A stretch of 29,101 nucleotides of DNA from DATCLS01 sp036563805 (GTDB lineage: Bacteria > Actinomycetota > Acidimicrobiia > Acidimicrobiales > VFJN01): positions 1 through 29,101 of the forward strand of contig DATCLS010000054.1 in NCBI GenBank assembly GCA_036563805.1, written 5' to 3'. This document shows positions 22,414 through 29,101 of this stretch, piece by piece. Position 1 is the stretch's first letter; the number at the start of each line of letters is the position of its first letter. Position numbers and translations under genes: made by a program. Below the pieces are notes generated by a model. The model saw nothing but the letters and a program-made list of their open reading frames with translations. It ran no database searches and had not been told where the DNA came from.

Positions 22414-23076
22414 GTGACGATCGACGCGGTGGTCTTCGACATGGACGGCGTGCTCGTCGACTCCGAGCCCACGTGGAGCGACGTGCGCCGCCGGTTCGTC
22501 CTCGCCCACGGCGGCCGCTGGCCCGACGGCGCCGACCGCCGCATGCAGGGCATGGCCACACTGGAGTGGGCCCGCTATCTGCACGACGAGCTGGGCGTCG
22601 ACCTGCCCGTGCCGACGATCGCCGAGCGGGTCGTGGCCGAGATGGCCGAGCGCCACGGCGACGGCCCGCCCCTGCTGCCAGGGGCCGTCGAGGCGGTGCG
22701 GCGGGTCGCCCGGCGGTGGCCGCTGGGCCTGGCGTCGTCGTCCCCGGCCCGGCTCATCGCCCGGACGCTCGAGGCGGCCGGCCTGGCGCCCTCGTTCTCG
22801 GTCGTGCTCTCGACCGAGGAGATCGGCGCCGGCAAGCCGGCCCCCGACGTCTACCTGGAGGCGGCGCGCCGCCTGGGCGTCCCGCCGTCGCGCTGCGCGG
22901 CGGTGGAGGACTCGACCAACGGCCTGCGGGCCGCCCGCGCCGCCGGCATGCGGGTGATCGCCGTCCCCACCCGCAGCTACCCGCCCGACCCGGAGGAGCT
23001 CGACCGCGCCGACGCCGTGCTCGGCTCGCTCGCCGAGCTCACCGAGGAGGTCGTCGATCCAGCCCTGACGGCCTAG
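22414..23076 (+). CDS. HAD-superfamily phosphatase (beta-phosphoglucomutase-like)
   Basis: The 220-residue protein carries all four HAD motifs. Motif I is VVFDMDGVLVDSEP (nucleophile Asp9, acid/base Asp11), motif II LASSSPARL, motif III the Lys of GKPAPDVYLEAAR, and motif IV AAVEDSTNGLRAARAAGM. A helical cap (RRRFVLAHGGRWPDGADRRM; MATLEWARYLHDELGVDLP) lies between motifs I and II, as in subclass I members that act on sugar phosphates. It may dephosphorylate or isomerise a small phosphosugar; the exact substrate is unknown. The start is GTG at 22414, with only a G-rich stretch upstream. It stands alone on the plus strand, followed by a tandem repeat. Confidence 0.9.
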   Translation: MTIDAVVFDMDGVLVDSEPTWSDVRRRFVLAHGGRWPDGADRRMQGMATLEWARYLHDELGVDLPVPTIAERVVAEMAERHGDGPPLLPGAVEAVRRVARRWPLGLASSSPARLIARTLEAAGLAPSFSVVLSTEEIGAGKPAPDVYLEAARRLGVPPSRCAAVEDSTNGLRAARAAGMRVIAVPTRSYPPDPEELDRADAVLGSLAELTEEVVDPALTA

Positions 23077-23087
23077 GCGTCGCCGCA

Positions 23088-23165
23088 CCCTGCCCCGGGC
23101 CGGACTCGCCGGGCCCTGCCCCGGGCCGGACCCGCCGCACCCTGCCCCGGGCCGGACCCGCCGGG
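23088..23165. repeat. Three tandem copies of a 26-bp unit
   Basis: Units at 23088-23113, 23114-23139 and 23140-23165 share the core CCCTGCCCCGGGCCGGAC and differ at only a few bases; a partial copy follows. They lie between the convergent HAD and SDR genes. Each unit contains CCCGGG/GGCCGG palindromic pieces, so the array could fold into stacked hairpins and act as a bidirectional terminator. Confidence 0.8.
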
Positions 23166-23241
23166 CCCCTGCCCGGCCGGCCGCCGAGCGACGACCGGGC
23201 GGGCCGCGACCAGCCGGCCGGCCGCCGGACGACGCCCCCGG

Positions 23242-24024
23242 CTACATCGCCCAGCGGCGGAACCCGGCCTCGGCGTCGATGACGTCGCCGGTGACGATCG
23301 CGGCGTCGTCGCCGACGAGCCAGGCGACCACGGCTGCGACCTCGTCGGGCGTGTTCCACCGGCCCCGGGGCAGCGCCCGGCCGACCCGGGCCGCCAGGTC
23401 GGGAGACGCCCAGCCAGTGTCGGTGGGGCCGGGGTTGACGGTGTTGACGGTGATGCCGCGGTCGGCGAGGGCGTCGGCCAGCGACAGCGTCATCTGGTGG
23501 ATCGCACCCTTGGAGATGGCGTACGGCAGCTCGTCGCTCATCGGCGCCCGGTGCTGGCCGGACGTGAACAGCACGACCCGTCCGCCCGGCCGGCCGTCGT
23601 GCTGGGCGGCGAACGCCTGGACGAGCAGCGCCGAGGCCCGGGCGTTGACCGCCCAGCACCGGTCGAGCTCGTCGGCCGTGAGCTCGTCGAGCGACTGCTG
23701 GGCGCTGCGAGCGTGGTTGACGACCAGCACGTCGAGGTGGCCGAACCGCTCGACGGCCCGGCCCACGAGCCGGGCGGCGTTGGCGGCCTCGGCCAGGTCG
23801 AGCTCGACGTGGTCGACCCGCTCGGGCGGGGCGCCCAGCGCCTGGACGACGCCGGCGGACCCGAGCGGATCCGCGCCCCACGGCTGCTCGATGTCGTGGG
23901 CCGACCACGACTGGCAGCACACCGACGCCCCTTCGGTCAGCAGGCGGCGGGCGATGACGAAGCCGATGCCGGCCCGCCGGCTCACCCCGGTCACCAGCGC
24001 CACCCGTCCCTCGAGCGTGCCCAC
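23242..24024 (-). CDS. Short-chain dehydrogenase/reductase
   Basis: The 260-residue protein is a classical-length SDR. Its nucleotide-binding Gly motif is TGVSRRAGIGF (residues 12-22), slightly altered from TGxxxGIG by two extra residues. VELDLAE and LVVNHARS (in place of NNAG) follow. The catalytic Ser155 is in VVLFTSGQH, with Tyr168 and Lys172 in LPYAISKGAIHQ. NTVNPGPTDTGW and DDAAIVTGDVIDAEAGFRRW complete the fold. It should use NAD(P)H on a carbonyl or hydroxyl substrate; FabG-like annotation is likely but not proven. The GTG at 24022-24024 follows AGGAGGAGG at ideal distance. The altered Gly motif and the Asn-Ala-Gly change are worth noting but occur in other SDRs that act on antibiotics or fatty acyl groups. 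Confidence 0.92.
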   Translation of the reverse strand: MGTLEGRVALVTGVSRRAGIGFVIARRLLTEGASVCCQSWSAHDIEQPWGADPLGSAGVVQALGAPPERVDHVELDLAEAANAARLVGRAVERFGHLDVLVVNHARSAQQSLDELTADELDRCWAVNARASALLVQAFAAQHDGRPGGRVVLFTSGQHRAPMSDELPYAISKGAIHQMTLSLADALADRGITVNTVNPGPTDTGWASPDLAARVGRALPRGRWNTPDEVAAVVAWLVGDDAAIVTGDVIDAEAGFRRWAM

Positions 24025-24177
24025 GGGCCTCCTCCTCGGTCGTGCTTCGGCGGGTCCCTCGACGAGCCCCTCGGCGGGTCCCTCGACGATCCGCCGGCGA
24101 ACGCTGCTCGTCGGCGCCCGCCGGTGCCGAGGTTGCCCGCGCCCCGACCGCCCCCGCCACCGAGATCCGCCCCGCAC

Positions 24178-24636
24178 GCCCGCCCCACCGCCAACGTCAC
24201 CCCCGTGTGCCGGGCCGGCAAACGGATCACCACCCCGGCTGCGTCTGGCACGGGGGCGGTGCCACCAGCCGGTGGGCGTCCACTGCCGGGGCGTCGGCTG
24301 CGACCTGACCAGCGCCGACGGCGCGGCGGTGGGCCCCACCCGGAGTCGACGGTGCCGCCCGGCGGCGTCCGCACCTACGTACGGGACTGCCGACGCCGAG
24401 GGCGACTTCTACCGGCCCCGCAACCACAGCTTCCACGTCCACGGGCAGACCTGGCCCATGGAGGAGCACCTCGACGCGCCCCGGGTCGCGGCCATCGGCG
24501 GGTCAGGACTGGGACCGTGCGCACCCTGCGCTTCACCGCCCCGACGGTCGGCGGCGACGACGCCTACCACCGCACAGGTGTGTTCCGGTGGGCTTCGTCC
24601 GAGGGGCTGTGGGGGCCCATCCGGGTCGAGGCGTGA
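24178..24636 (+). pseudogene. Multicopper oxidase-like remnant
   Basis: Pieces in different plus frames read as one cupredoxin-type protein. They are TANVTPVCRAGKRI, then QPVGVHCRGVGCDLTSADGA, then ESTVPPGGVRTYV, then EGDFYRPRNHSFHVHGQTWP (with the copper-site HxH), then TVRTLRFTAPTVGGDDAY, and finally TGVFRWASSEGLWGPIRVEA before a stop at 24634-24636. The order fits domains of bacterial multicopper oxidases, but several frame changes and deletions break it and no start codon or signal sequence remains. It is probably a dead gene. The last 104 bp overlap the end of the minus-strand membrane protein gene. Confidence 0.6.
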
Positions 24637-25276
24637 CCGCCGGGCCGCCGGGCGGGCGGCCGGGTGTGCCGTGCACCCGGCGCGCTCGGCACCCGGCGGC
24701 CACGCCGCCCGCGGCCGCGCCGACCAGGAACAGGAGAGCGCCCAGCACGACCCGGGCCAGGGCGCCGGGGCCGTTCGGCGCTGGGCCCAGCCCGTAGGCC
24801 TCGGGCGGATGGGGCGGGCGGGCCGCCGGCCCCATCCCCGCGGCCGGGGCCGGGGCCGCCTGCGGGCAGGTCACCGTGATCGTCGCCGCGCCCCGGCGGG
24901 TGCCGGGCACGGCGTAGACGGCGAGCCGCCGCCAGCGGTTCCCCAGCCCCCGGTGCGGCAGGTCGACGCCGAGTGTCGACCACCAGCTCTCGTCGGCTGC
25001 CGCCTCGTGGATCTCGGCGCCGGTCCCGTCGACGAGGCGGCACCGGACGCCGGGGTCGCTCGCCCGCTCCCCGCCCCGCACGTAGACGGCCCACCGCTCG
25101 TGGCCGTCCAGCGTGACCGGGTGCGGCTCGCCGACCGGGAGGGCGACGGTGGGGCCGCCCCACTCGTGGCGGGCGGTCCGCCAGCACAGCGCCGCCAGGG
25201 CGGCCCCGACGGCGACGCCGGCGACGGCGAGCGCCAGCGGACCCCACGGTCGCCGGGTGGGACGGGCACGGGCCAT
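24533..25276 (-). CDS. Hypothetical two-helix membrane protein
   Basis: The 247-residue protein starts at the ATG 25274-25276; an in-frame ATG 12 codons upstream is less likely. A first membrane helix (PLALAVAGVAVGAALAALCW) precedes an external domain of about 110 residues (VTLDGHERWAVYVRGGERAS; LAVYAVPGTRRGAATITVTC), probably beta-rich with two Cys. A Pro-rich spacer and a second helix (LARVVLGALLFLVGAAAGGV) follow. The remaining 55 residues are basic and read antisense through the multicopper-oxidase remnant, so the natural C-terminus may have been lost or extended. I do not recognise the family. It lies first upstream of no clear partner, but two more membrane proteins lie just upstream on the same strand. 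Confidence 0.65.
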   Translation of the reverse strand: MARARPTRRPWGPLALAVAGVAVGAALAALCWRTARHEWGGPTVALPVGEPHPVTLDGHERWAVYVRGGERASDPGVRCRLVDGTGAEIHEAAADESWWSTLGVDLPHRGLGNRWRRLAVYAVPGTRRGAATITVTCPQAAPAPAAGMGPAARPPHPPEAYGLGPAPNGPGALARVVLGALLFLVGAAAGGVAAGCRARRVHGTPGRPPGGPAVTPRPGWAPTAPRTKPTGTHLCGGRRRRRRPSGR

Positions 25277-25378
25277 GCCCCGAGGATCGCCCGCCGCCGG
25301 GGCGCGGCCCATCGGGGCCTCCCCCCAGATCCGGGTGGGGACGCCCGCTGGCGCCGCCCGGACGCGGGCCGGCGCCGG

Positions 25379-25816
25379 TCAGCCGAGGCCCGGGGCGGGG
25401 TCCCGGTACTCGGGCGGGGGCAGCTCGGCCGGTGCGGGGTCGCCGGACTCCAGGCCGGTGAGCGAGCCACCCGCCCGAACGACGGCGAAGTCGGCGGCCA
25501 GCCTGAGGCCGAACCCCACCCCGACAGCGAGGGCCGAGCAAAGCAGATACTCCGTCACATGGGCCGTCACGGTGACCCGATCGACGAGCGAGATCTCCCG
25601 AGTCGGACGGTTCCGAGCGCCGAACGTGGGGTCCGGCCCGTCCAGGAGCAGCTGGAGCCGGACGGTGAGCCACAGCCAGGCGGCCGCACCGACGGCGCCG
25701 ACGATCACGAACACGATCCCCGCGACCCGGGCGAACGTCGCCGCCTTCACGATCGTGTCGCGGCTCACCCAAGGGGCCCGGCCGCTTGCGGGCCGGCCCC
25801 TGGCCACGGCGCTCAT
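25379..25816 (-). CDS. Small membrane protein, paralogue of its upstream neighbour
   Basis: The 145-residue protein has two membrane helices: ARVAGIVFVIVGAVGAAAWL and LLCSALAVGVGFGLRLAADF, joined by a polar loop. A Pro-rich C-terminal tail follows. Its ATG (25814-25816) overlaps the stop of the preceding gene by four bases, so the two are co-translated. Both helices match those of that neighbour (GLVIVGVVGAVGWLWAAVRM and LLLSALTVGVGLALRLAADA), which shows a tandem gene duplication. No catalytic motif is visible and the family is unknown to me. Hetero-oligomer formation with the neighbour is a reasonable guess. Confidence 0.75.
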   Translation of the reverse strand: MSAVARGRPASGRAPWVSRDTIVKAATFARVAGIVFVIVGAVGAAAWLWLTVRLQLLLDGPDPTFGARNRPTREISLVDRVTVTAHVTEYLLCSALAVGVGFGLRLAADFAVVRAGGSLTGLESGDPAPAELPPPEYRDPAPGLG

Positions 25817-26322
25817 CGGGTCGCACCGTCCGCGTCGCCCCCGCTGCCAGCACCGCCCCGGTCGCTCGGGGGCGGTGGGACCCTCGCGTCGCTCGGCGCC
25901 GGCGGGATCCCCGAGGCCGGCGCCGGCGGCACGCCCGGCCTGGCCGCCGCTGTCACGGGCGTCACCGGAGCGGTGCCGGCCCAGTCCTCCGCCGCGTCCG
26001 CCGCCAAGCGCAGCGCCAAGCCGACGCCGACAGTCAGCGCCGACAGCAAGAGGTCACGGACCGAGCCGCTGAGGAGGTCGATCCGCTCCAGGCCCGACAT
26101 TGCGCCCCAGGGCATGAAGCTGTCGACGATCATGTTGCCGGTGCGGCCAACGTCCTGCTGCATCCGCACCGCGGCCCACAGCCACCCGACCGCGCCGACC
26201 ACGCCCACGATCACGAGCCCCACGCCGGTGGTCCGGGCGAAGCCTGCCGAGCGGATGAGCAGCCGGCGGTTCAGCCAGGCCACGTCCTCGGCGGTGACGG
26301 TTCTAGGCACTACGTCCGTCAT
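25813..26322 (-). CDS. Small membrane protein, first of a duplicated pair
   Basis: The 169-residue protein starts MTDVVPRTVTAEDVAWLNRR at the ATG 26320-26322; a GTG at 26340 is an alternative. A short N-terminal helix leads to a membrane helix (GLVIVGVVGAVGWLWAAVRM), a loop with SFMPWGAMSGLERIDLLSGS, and a second membrane helix (LLLSALTVGVGLALRLAADA). The tail of about 55 residues is Pro/Ala/Gly-rich and disordered. It resembles the next gene along both helices and overlaps it by four bases. The TPR protein gene ends 113 bp upstream on the same strand and may belong to the same transcript. No function can be assigned. Confidence 0.75.
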   Translation of the reverse strand: MTDVVPRTVTAEDVAWLNRRLLIRSAGFARTTGVGLVIVGVVGAVGWLWAAVRMQQDVGRTGNMIVDSFMPWGAMSGLERIDLLSGSVRDLLLSALTVGVGLALRLAADAAEDWAGTAPVTPVTAAARPGVPPAPASGIPPAPSDARVPPPPSDRGGAGSGGDADGATR

Positions 26323-26435
26323 GCTGCCGGAGACTGCCACGTCGTGACCCCCGGCGGGCGTCACACCGCCTACGGGCGTCGGCGCCGACCGCAGCGCACG
26401 AGCCGGGTGCGCCCGCGTCGTGCCCGGCCGGCGAG

Positions 26436-27542
26436 CTAGGCCGGCGAGGCGGGGCGCCGGCTGCTGGCCCAGCTCTCCCAGTGGTCGGCCTCGCGGTGGT
26501 CGCCGAGCAGGCGGAGGTCGAGCGCGAGGCTCTCGGCCGACCGGAGGGTGAGGGGATGGTCGTCGCCGAGGACCCGGCGGCGGCGTTCGAGCGCGTCCTC
26601 GTCGAGCTCTCGGGCCCGGTGGGCGTCGCCGAGCTTGCGCTCGGTGAGGGCGAGGTTGGAAGCGGCGACGAGGGTCCGCGGGTGGTCGTCCCCGAACCGC
26701 TGGCGGGCCCGGCTGTGGGCCTCCTCGAACACGGCCTTGGCCCGCCCGTGGGCGCCGAGCTCGTTGAGCGTGATGCCGAGGTTGTTGGCGGAGGTGAGCG
26801 TGTCGGGGTGGTCGGCGCCGAGTACCCGGCGGCGGCGTTCGAGCGTGTCCTCGTGCCGGGCGCGGGCGCCCTCGTGGTCGCCGAGCCCGTGCAGGGCGGT
26901 GGCCAGGGTCGCGGCCGCGTCCAGCGTCCGGGGGTGGTCGGCGCCGAACACCCGGCGGCTGCGCTCCAGCGTGTCCTCGGCCAGGTCGCGGGCCCGGGCG
27001 TGGTCGCCGACCCGGGACAGGTCGACACTGAGGTTGTGGGCCGAGGTCAACGCGTCCGGGTGGTCGGGGCCGTGCACCCGGCGCCGGCGTTCGAGCGTGT
27101 CCGCGCCCAGCTCGCAGGCCCGCCAATGGTCGCCGGTCACGGACAGCGCGTCGACCAGCCCGCCCGCCTCCATCAGCGTGTGCGGGTGGTCGTCGCCCTT
27201 CGTGCGACGCAGCCGGGGCAGGGTGTCCTCGTGCAGCTCGAGGGCCCGCTGGTGGTCCCCCAGCTCGGCCAGCGCCGTGGCCAGGTTGGTCGCCGCCTTC
27301 AGCGTCAGGTCGTGGTCGGGTCCGAGCGTGCGGCGGGCGCGGGCGAGGACGTCCTCGCCGAGAGCCCGGGCCCGCTCGCTCTGCCCGGACCGCCCCAGCC
27401 GCGTCATCTCGTCGATGGCCGCGATGATCGTCTGGAGGTCGTCGCCGCGGGCATAGGCCGGCGCCGGTGCGGTGGCCGGGGCCGGTACGGGGCCCGCGTG
27501 GTTGGCGGGGTCCAGGTGCCGTGCGCGTCGCCGTCTCAGCAT
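26436..27542 (-). CDS. Kinesin-light-chain-type TPR repeat protein
   Basis: The 368-residue protein starts MLRRRRARHLDPANHAGP at the ATG 27540-27542, with GGAG 11 bases upstream. After an Ala/Pro-rich linker come about eight tetratricopeptide repeats of 42 residues, each with the kinesin-light-chain signature. Examples are GPDHDLTLKAATNLATALAE, GADHPRTLDAAATLATALHG, GADHPDTLTSANNLGITLNE and GDDHPRTLVAASNLAL. Such arrays form a superhelix that binds peptides or partner proteins. In actinobacteria they are often fused to NTPase and effector domains of conflict systems, but here the array stands alone with no NB-ARC, CHAT or TIR domain. The two small membrane proteins downstream are the natural partner candidates. 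It is cytosolic, with a basic N-terminus. Confidence 0.9.
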   Translation of the reverse strand: MLRRRRARHLDPANHAGPVPAPATAPAPAYARGDDLQTIIAAIDEMTRLGRSGQSERARALGEDVLARARRTLGPDHDLTLKAATNLATALAELGDHQRALELHEDTLPRLRRTKGDDHPHTLMEAGGLVDALSVTGDHWRACELGADTLERRRRVHGPDHPDALTSAHNLSVDLSRVGDHARARDLAEDTLERSRRVFGADHPRTLDAAATLATALHGLGDHEGARARHEDTLERRRRVLGADHPDTLTSANNLGITLNELGAHGRAKAVFEEAHSRARQRFGDDHPRTLVAASNLALTERKLGDAHRARELDEDALERRRRVLGDDHPLTLRSAESLALDLRLLGDHREADHWESWASSRRPASPA

Positions 27543-27695
27543 GGCCGTCAGCTCTCCACCTCGCCGCCCACGCCCCGCGCGTCCACTCCGGGACGCATCG
27601 TACGGCCGCTGGCCCGGCTCCCGGCGTCGAACGCCGACGTGCCGAGAACGTGTCACGGGGTCGGGGCCCGGCGGCGATGCCCGTGCCGGCGGGGG

Positions 27696-27709
27696 CGATC
27701 GTACGATCG
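27696..27709 (+). promoter_or_regulatory. 14-bp palindrome containing a -10 box before the DUF2207 gene
   Basis: CGATCGTACGATCG is a perfect palindrome ending five bases before the ATG at 27714. It contains TACGAT (27702-27707), a good -10 hexamer, which would place the transcription start at the ATG, giving a leaderless message. A repressor bound here would block the promoter directly. No good -35 is visible. Confidence 0.5.
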
Positions 27710-27713
27710 GGGC

Positions 27714-28907
27714 ATGCGGCGTGGCCGTGTCCGCATCGGCCGCGGCCGGAGGGGCGGGGGCCGAAACCGCCCGTCCCGCCGTCCGGCGGCGAGCGTCGCT
27801 CGGGTCGGCGTCGTGGCCGCTCTCGTGCTCGCGCTGGCCGCCGGGGCGCGCCCGGCCCTGTCCGCCTCCGCCGTCCCGGTCCCGGCGCCGGCCGACCGGC
27901 CTCGAGCCGCCGGCGAGCGCATCGAGTCGCTGTGGGTGCTCGCCGAGGTCCCGGCCGAGGGGCCGGCCCGCATCACCGAGGTCATCGACTACGACTTCGG
28001 CGACCAGGAGCGCCACGGCATCTACCGGACGGTGCCGGGGCTGTCGCCCGACGCGCCGATCACGGTGCGCTCGGTCACGGCGCCGGACGACGTCCGGGTG
28101 TCGGAGACGCCCGCGGGCACCGAGATCCGGATCGGCGACCCCTCCCGCACGGCGTCGGGCCGGCACCGGTACCGCATCGAGTACCCGCTCGACGGCGTCC
28201 TGACCGGCGGCGGCATCGACTGGGACGCCGTCGGCACCGAGTGGAACGTGGTCATCGCCTCGGCGGAGGTGCACGTCGTCGCCGCGTTCGAGCAGCCGGC
28301 GCCGGTGTGCTACGTCGGCCGGCCCGAGTCGGGCACGACCTGTGGGCCGATACACCAGCAGGCGCCGGGGCACGTCTTCGTGTCGGTCACGAACCTGCGG
28401 CCGGGAGAGGGCGTGTCCGTGGAGTCGCCGCTCGGCGACCGGCTCCCCGGCCCGGCCGCCGCGCCGGAGCCGCCGGCCCGGACGGGGATCTCACGGGTCG
28501 TGTCCGAGGAGCCCGGGTCGGAGGATTCCGGGGCGGGCGGGGACGCGGGGGCCGCAGGTGGGGCCGACCGCGGCGGGGAGGACGGCGACGAGGACGGCGG
28601 GTTCGGCGGCGTCGTCCGGACGTCGCTGGTGGCGCTGGGCTGGATGGGCCTCATCGGGATGGTGGTGGCCGTCTGCTGGGCGGTCATCGGCGGCGGCAGG
28701 CGGAACCGGCGCAGGTGGGACCGCGACAGCGACGAGGAGGACGGGGACGTCGAGGACGCCGGACCCGGCGGGCCGGGGACCCGCCGCCCGACCCGGTGGG
28801 GCGCCGGCGGCGCCACGGTCGGCGGCTTCGGCGGCGGAAGCTTCGGTGGTGGCGGCTTCGGCGACGTGGGCGGGGGCGCCGGCGGAGGCGGCGGGGACAG
28901 CCGGTAG
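27714..28907 (+). CDS. DUF2207-domain membrane protein
   Basis: The 397-residue protein starts MRRGRVRIGRGRRGGG at the ATG 27714. A very basic N-terminus and a hydrophobic segment (RVGVVAALVLALAAGARPAL) form a signal peptide. The external domain shows the DUF2207 pattern: RITEVIDYDFGDQERHGIYR followed by TVPG, then HRYRIEYPLDGVLTGG, and DWDAVGTEWNVVIASAEVHV. An acidic low-complexity linker leads to a membrane helix (LVALGWMGLIGMVVAVCWAV), a short charged cytosolic part and a Gly-rich end (GGFGGGSFGGGGFGD) typical of the family. The family's middle group of membrane helices and second cytosolic domain are missing, so this is a short version. Function is unknown. It is divergent from the TPR gene. 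Confidence 0.88.
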   Translation: MRRGRVRIGRGRRGGGRNRPSRRPAASVARVGVVAALVLALAAGARPALSASAVPVPAPADRPRAAGERIESLWVLAEVPAEGPARITEVIDYDFGDQERHGIYRTVPGLSPDAPITVRSVTAPDDVRVSETPAGTEIRIGDPSRTASGRHRYRIEYPLDGVLTGGGIDWDAVGTEWNVVIASAEVHVVAAFEQPAPVCYVGRPESGTTCGPIHQQAPGHVFVSVTNLRPGEGVSVESPLGDRLPGPAAAPEPPARTGISRVVSEEPGSEDSGAGGDAGAAGGADRGGEDGDEDGGFGGVVRTSLVALGWMGLIGMVVAVCWAVIGGGRRNRRRWDRDSDEEDGDVEDAGPGGPGTRRPTRWGAGGATVGGFGGGSFGGGGFGDVGGGAGGGGGDSR

Positions 28908-29101
28908 CGGCGGGTCACCGTCCGAGGTGGCCGCCGCCCGTGCCGGCCCTGCCGTCCGGCCGGCGAGCCGACCCACCGGCCCGGGGCCTCCGGCGCGGAA
29001 CCGGGGTTATGATCCACCCCCCACGACGCACCCGGGCCCTGGGGCGGGTGCACCGGCGCAGCCGACGGCGGTTCCGATGGCGCGACCGCCGACGGGCCGG
29101 G
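28908..29101. other. Right-edge intergenic region with a possible promoter
   Basis: No complete gene is present. TATGAT at 29008-29013 is a good -10 hexamer on the plus strand without a clear -35. An ATG at 29077-29079 opens a frame to the window edge (MARPPTGR...). This could be the start of a further gene, but too little is visible to decide. Confidence 0.35.

Noticed and set aside
23088..23165. Tandem 26-bp units considered as a CRISPR array.
   Set aside because: The units are directly adjacent with no spacers and only three copies.
23279..26347. A 1022-codon plus-strand frame.
   Set aside because: It runs antisense to the SDR and membrane protein genes with low-complexity content. Only the short piece in 24240-24500 carries recognisable oxidase sequence, counted in the pseudogene.
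26480..27400. Regular 126-bp repeats considered as a CRISPR or satellite array.
   Set aside because: The period equals 42 codons and encodes TPR motifs in frame, with no identical short repeats separated by unique spacers.

Overview
The window is very GC-rich chromosomal DNA (roughly three quarters G+C by eye). Its gene set points to an actinobacterium: an F420-type luciferase-like oxidoreductase, DrrAB-type ABC exporter, ArsR/AHSA1 pair, DUF2207 protein, many GTG starts and probable leaderless promoters. Acidimicrobiia or a relative is my guess, but nothing here fixes the class. No phage, insertion sequence, CRISPR array or rRNA was seen.

Positions 1-5200 are mostly minus-strand genes: a Gly/Pro/Tyr repeat protein cut by the window edge, an LLM-class oxidoreductase, tryptophan 2,3-dioxygenase, a 67-residue hypothetical protein, and a protealysin-like M4 metalloprotease coupled to its emfourin-type inhibitor. 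Positions 5200-8100 hold a secreted acidic protein divergent from a Tat-lipoprotein carotenoid oxygenase, then a gene-free stretch with a DosR-like palindrome.

Positions 8126-12600 are the most unusual part. An intact two-gene plus-strand cassette encodes a two-helix membrane protein with a C-terminal Gly/Val/Ser motif and a small helical protein. The small protein carries a matching motif near its N-terminus. The motif resembles the bacterial amyloid-signalling (BASS/RHIM-like) motifs of NLR-type conflict systems. Beside the cassette, in the opposite orientation, lies a decayed frameshifted paralogue of the membrane protein, preceded by a broken zinc-ribbon/transmembrane gene. The region runs on to a reductase, a Schlafen/AlbA_2-like gene fragment and two divergent tRNA genes (Arg-TCT and His-GTG), and so has the look of an accessory spot.

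Positions 14400-20300 are plus-strand modules: a frameshifted Nudix-like gene coupled to a cupin protein, an ArsR-family repressor coupled to an AHSA1 protein behind a clear palindromic operator, and a DrrA/DrrB exporter ending at a strong hairpin. Positions 20400-24640 hold metabolic genes in mixed orientation (DUF1772 protein, beta-lactamase-fold lipoprotein, HAD phosphatase, SDR) and a multicopper-oxidase remnant. Positions 24500-28900 hold three small membrane proteins (two are tandem paralogues), a kinesin-light-chain-type TPR protein, and a divergent DUF2207 membrane protein.

All family calls come from reading motifs in the translated sequence. No database search was possible.
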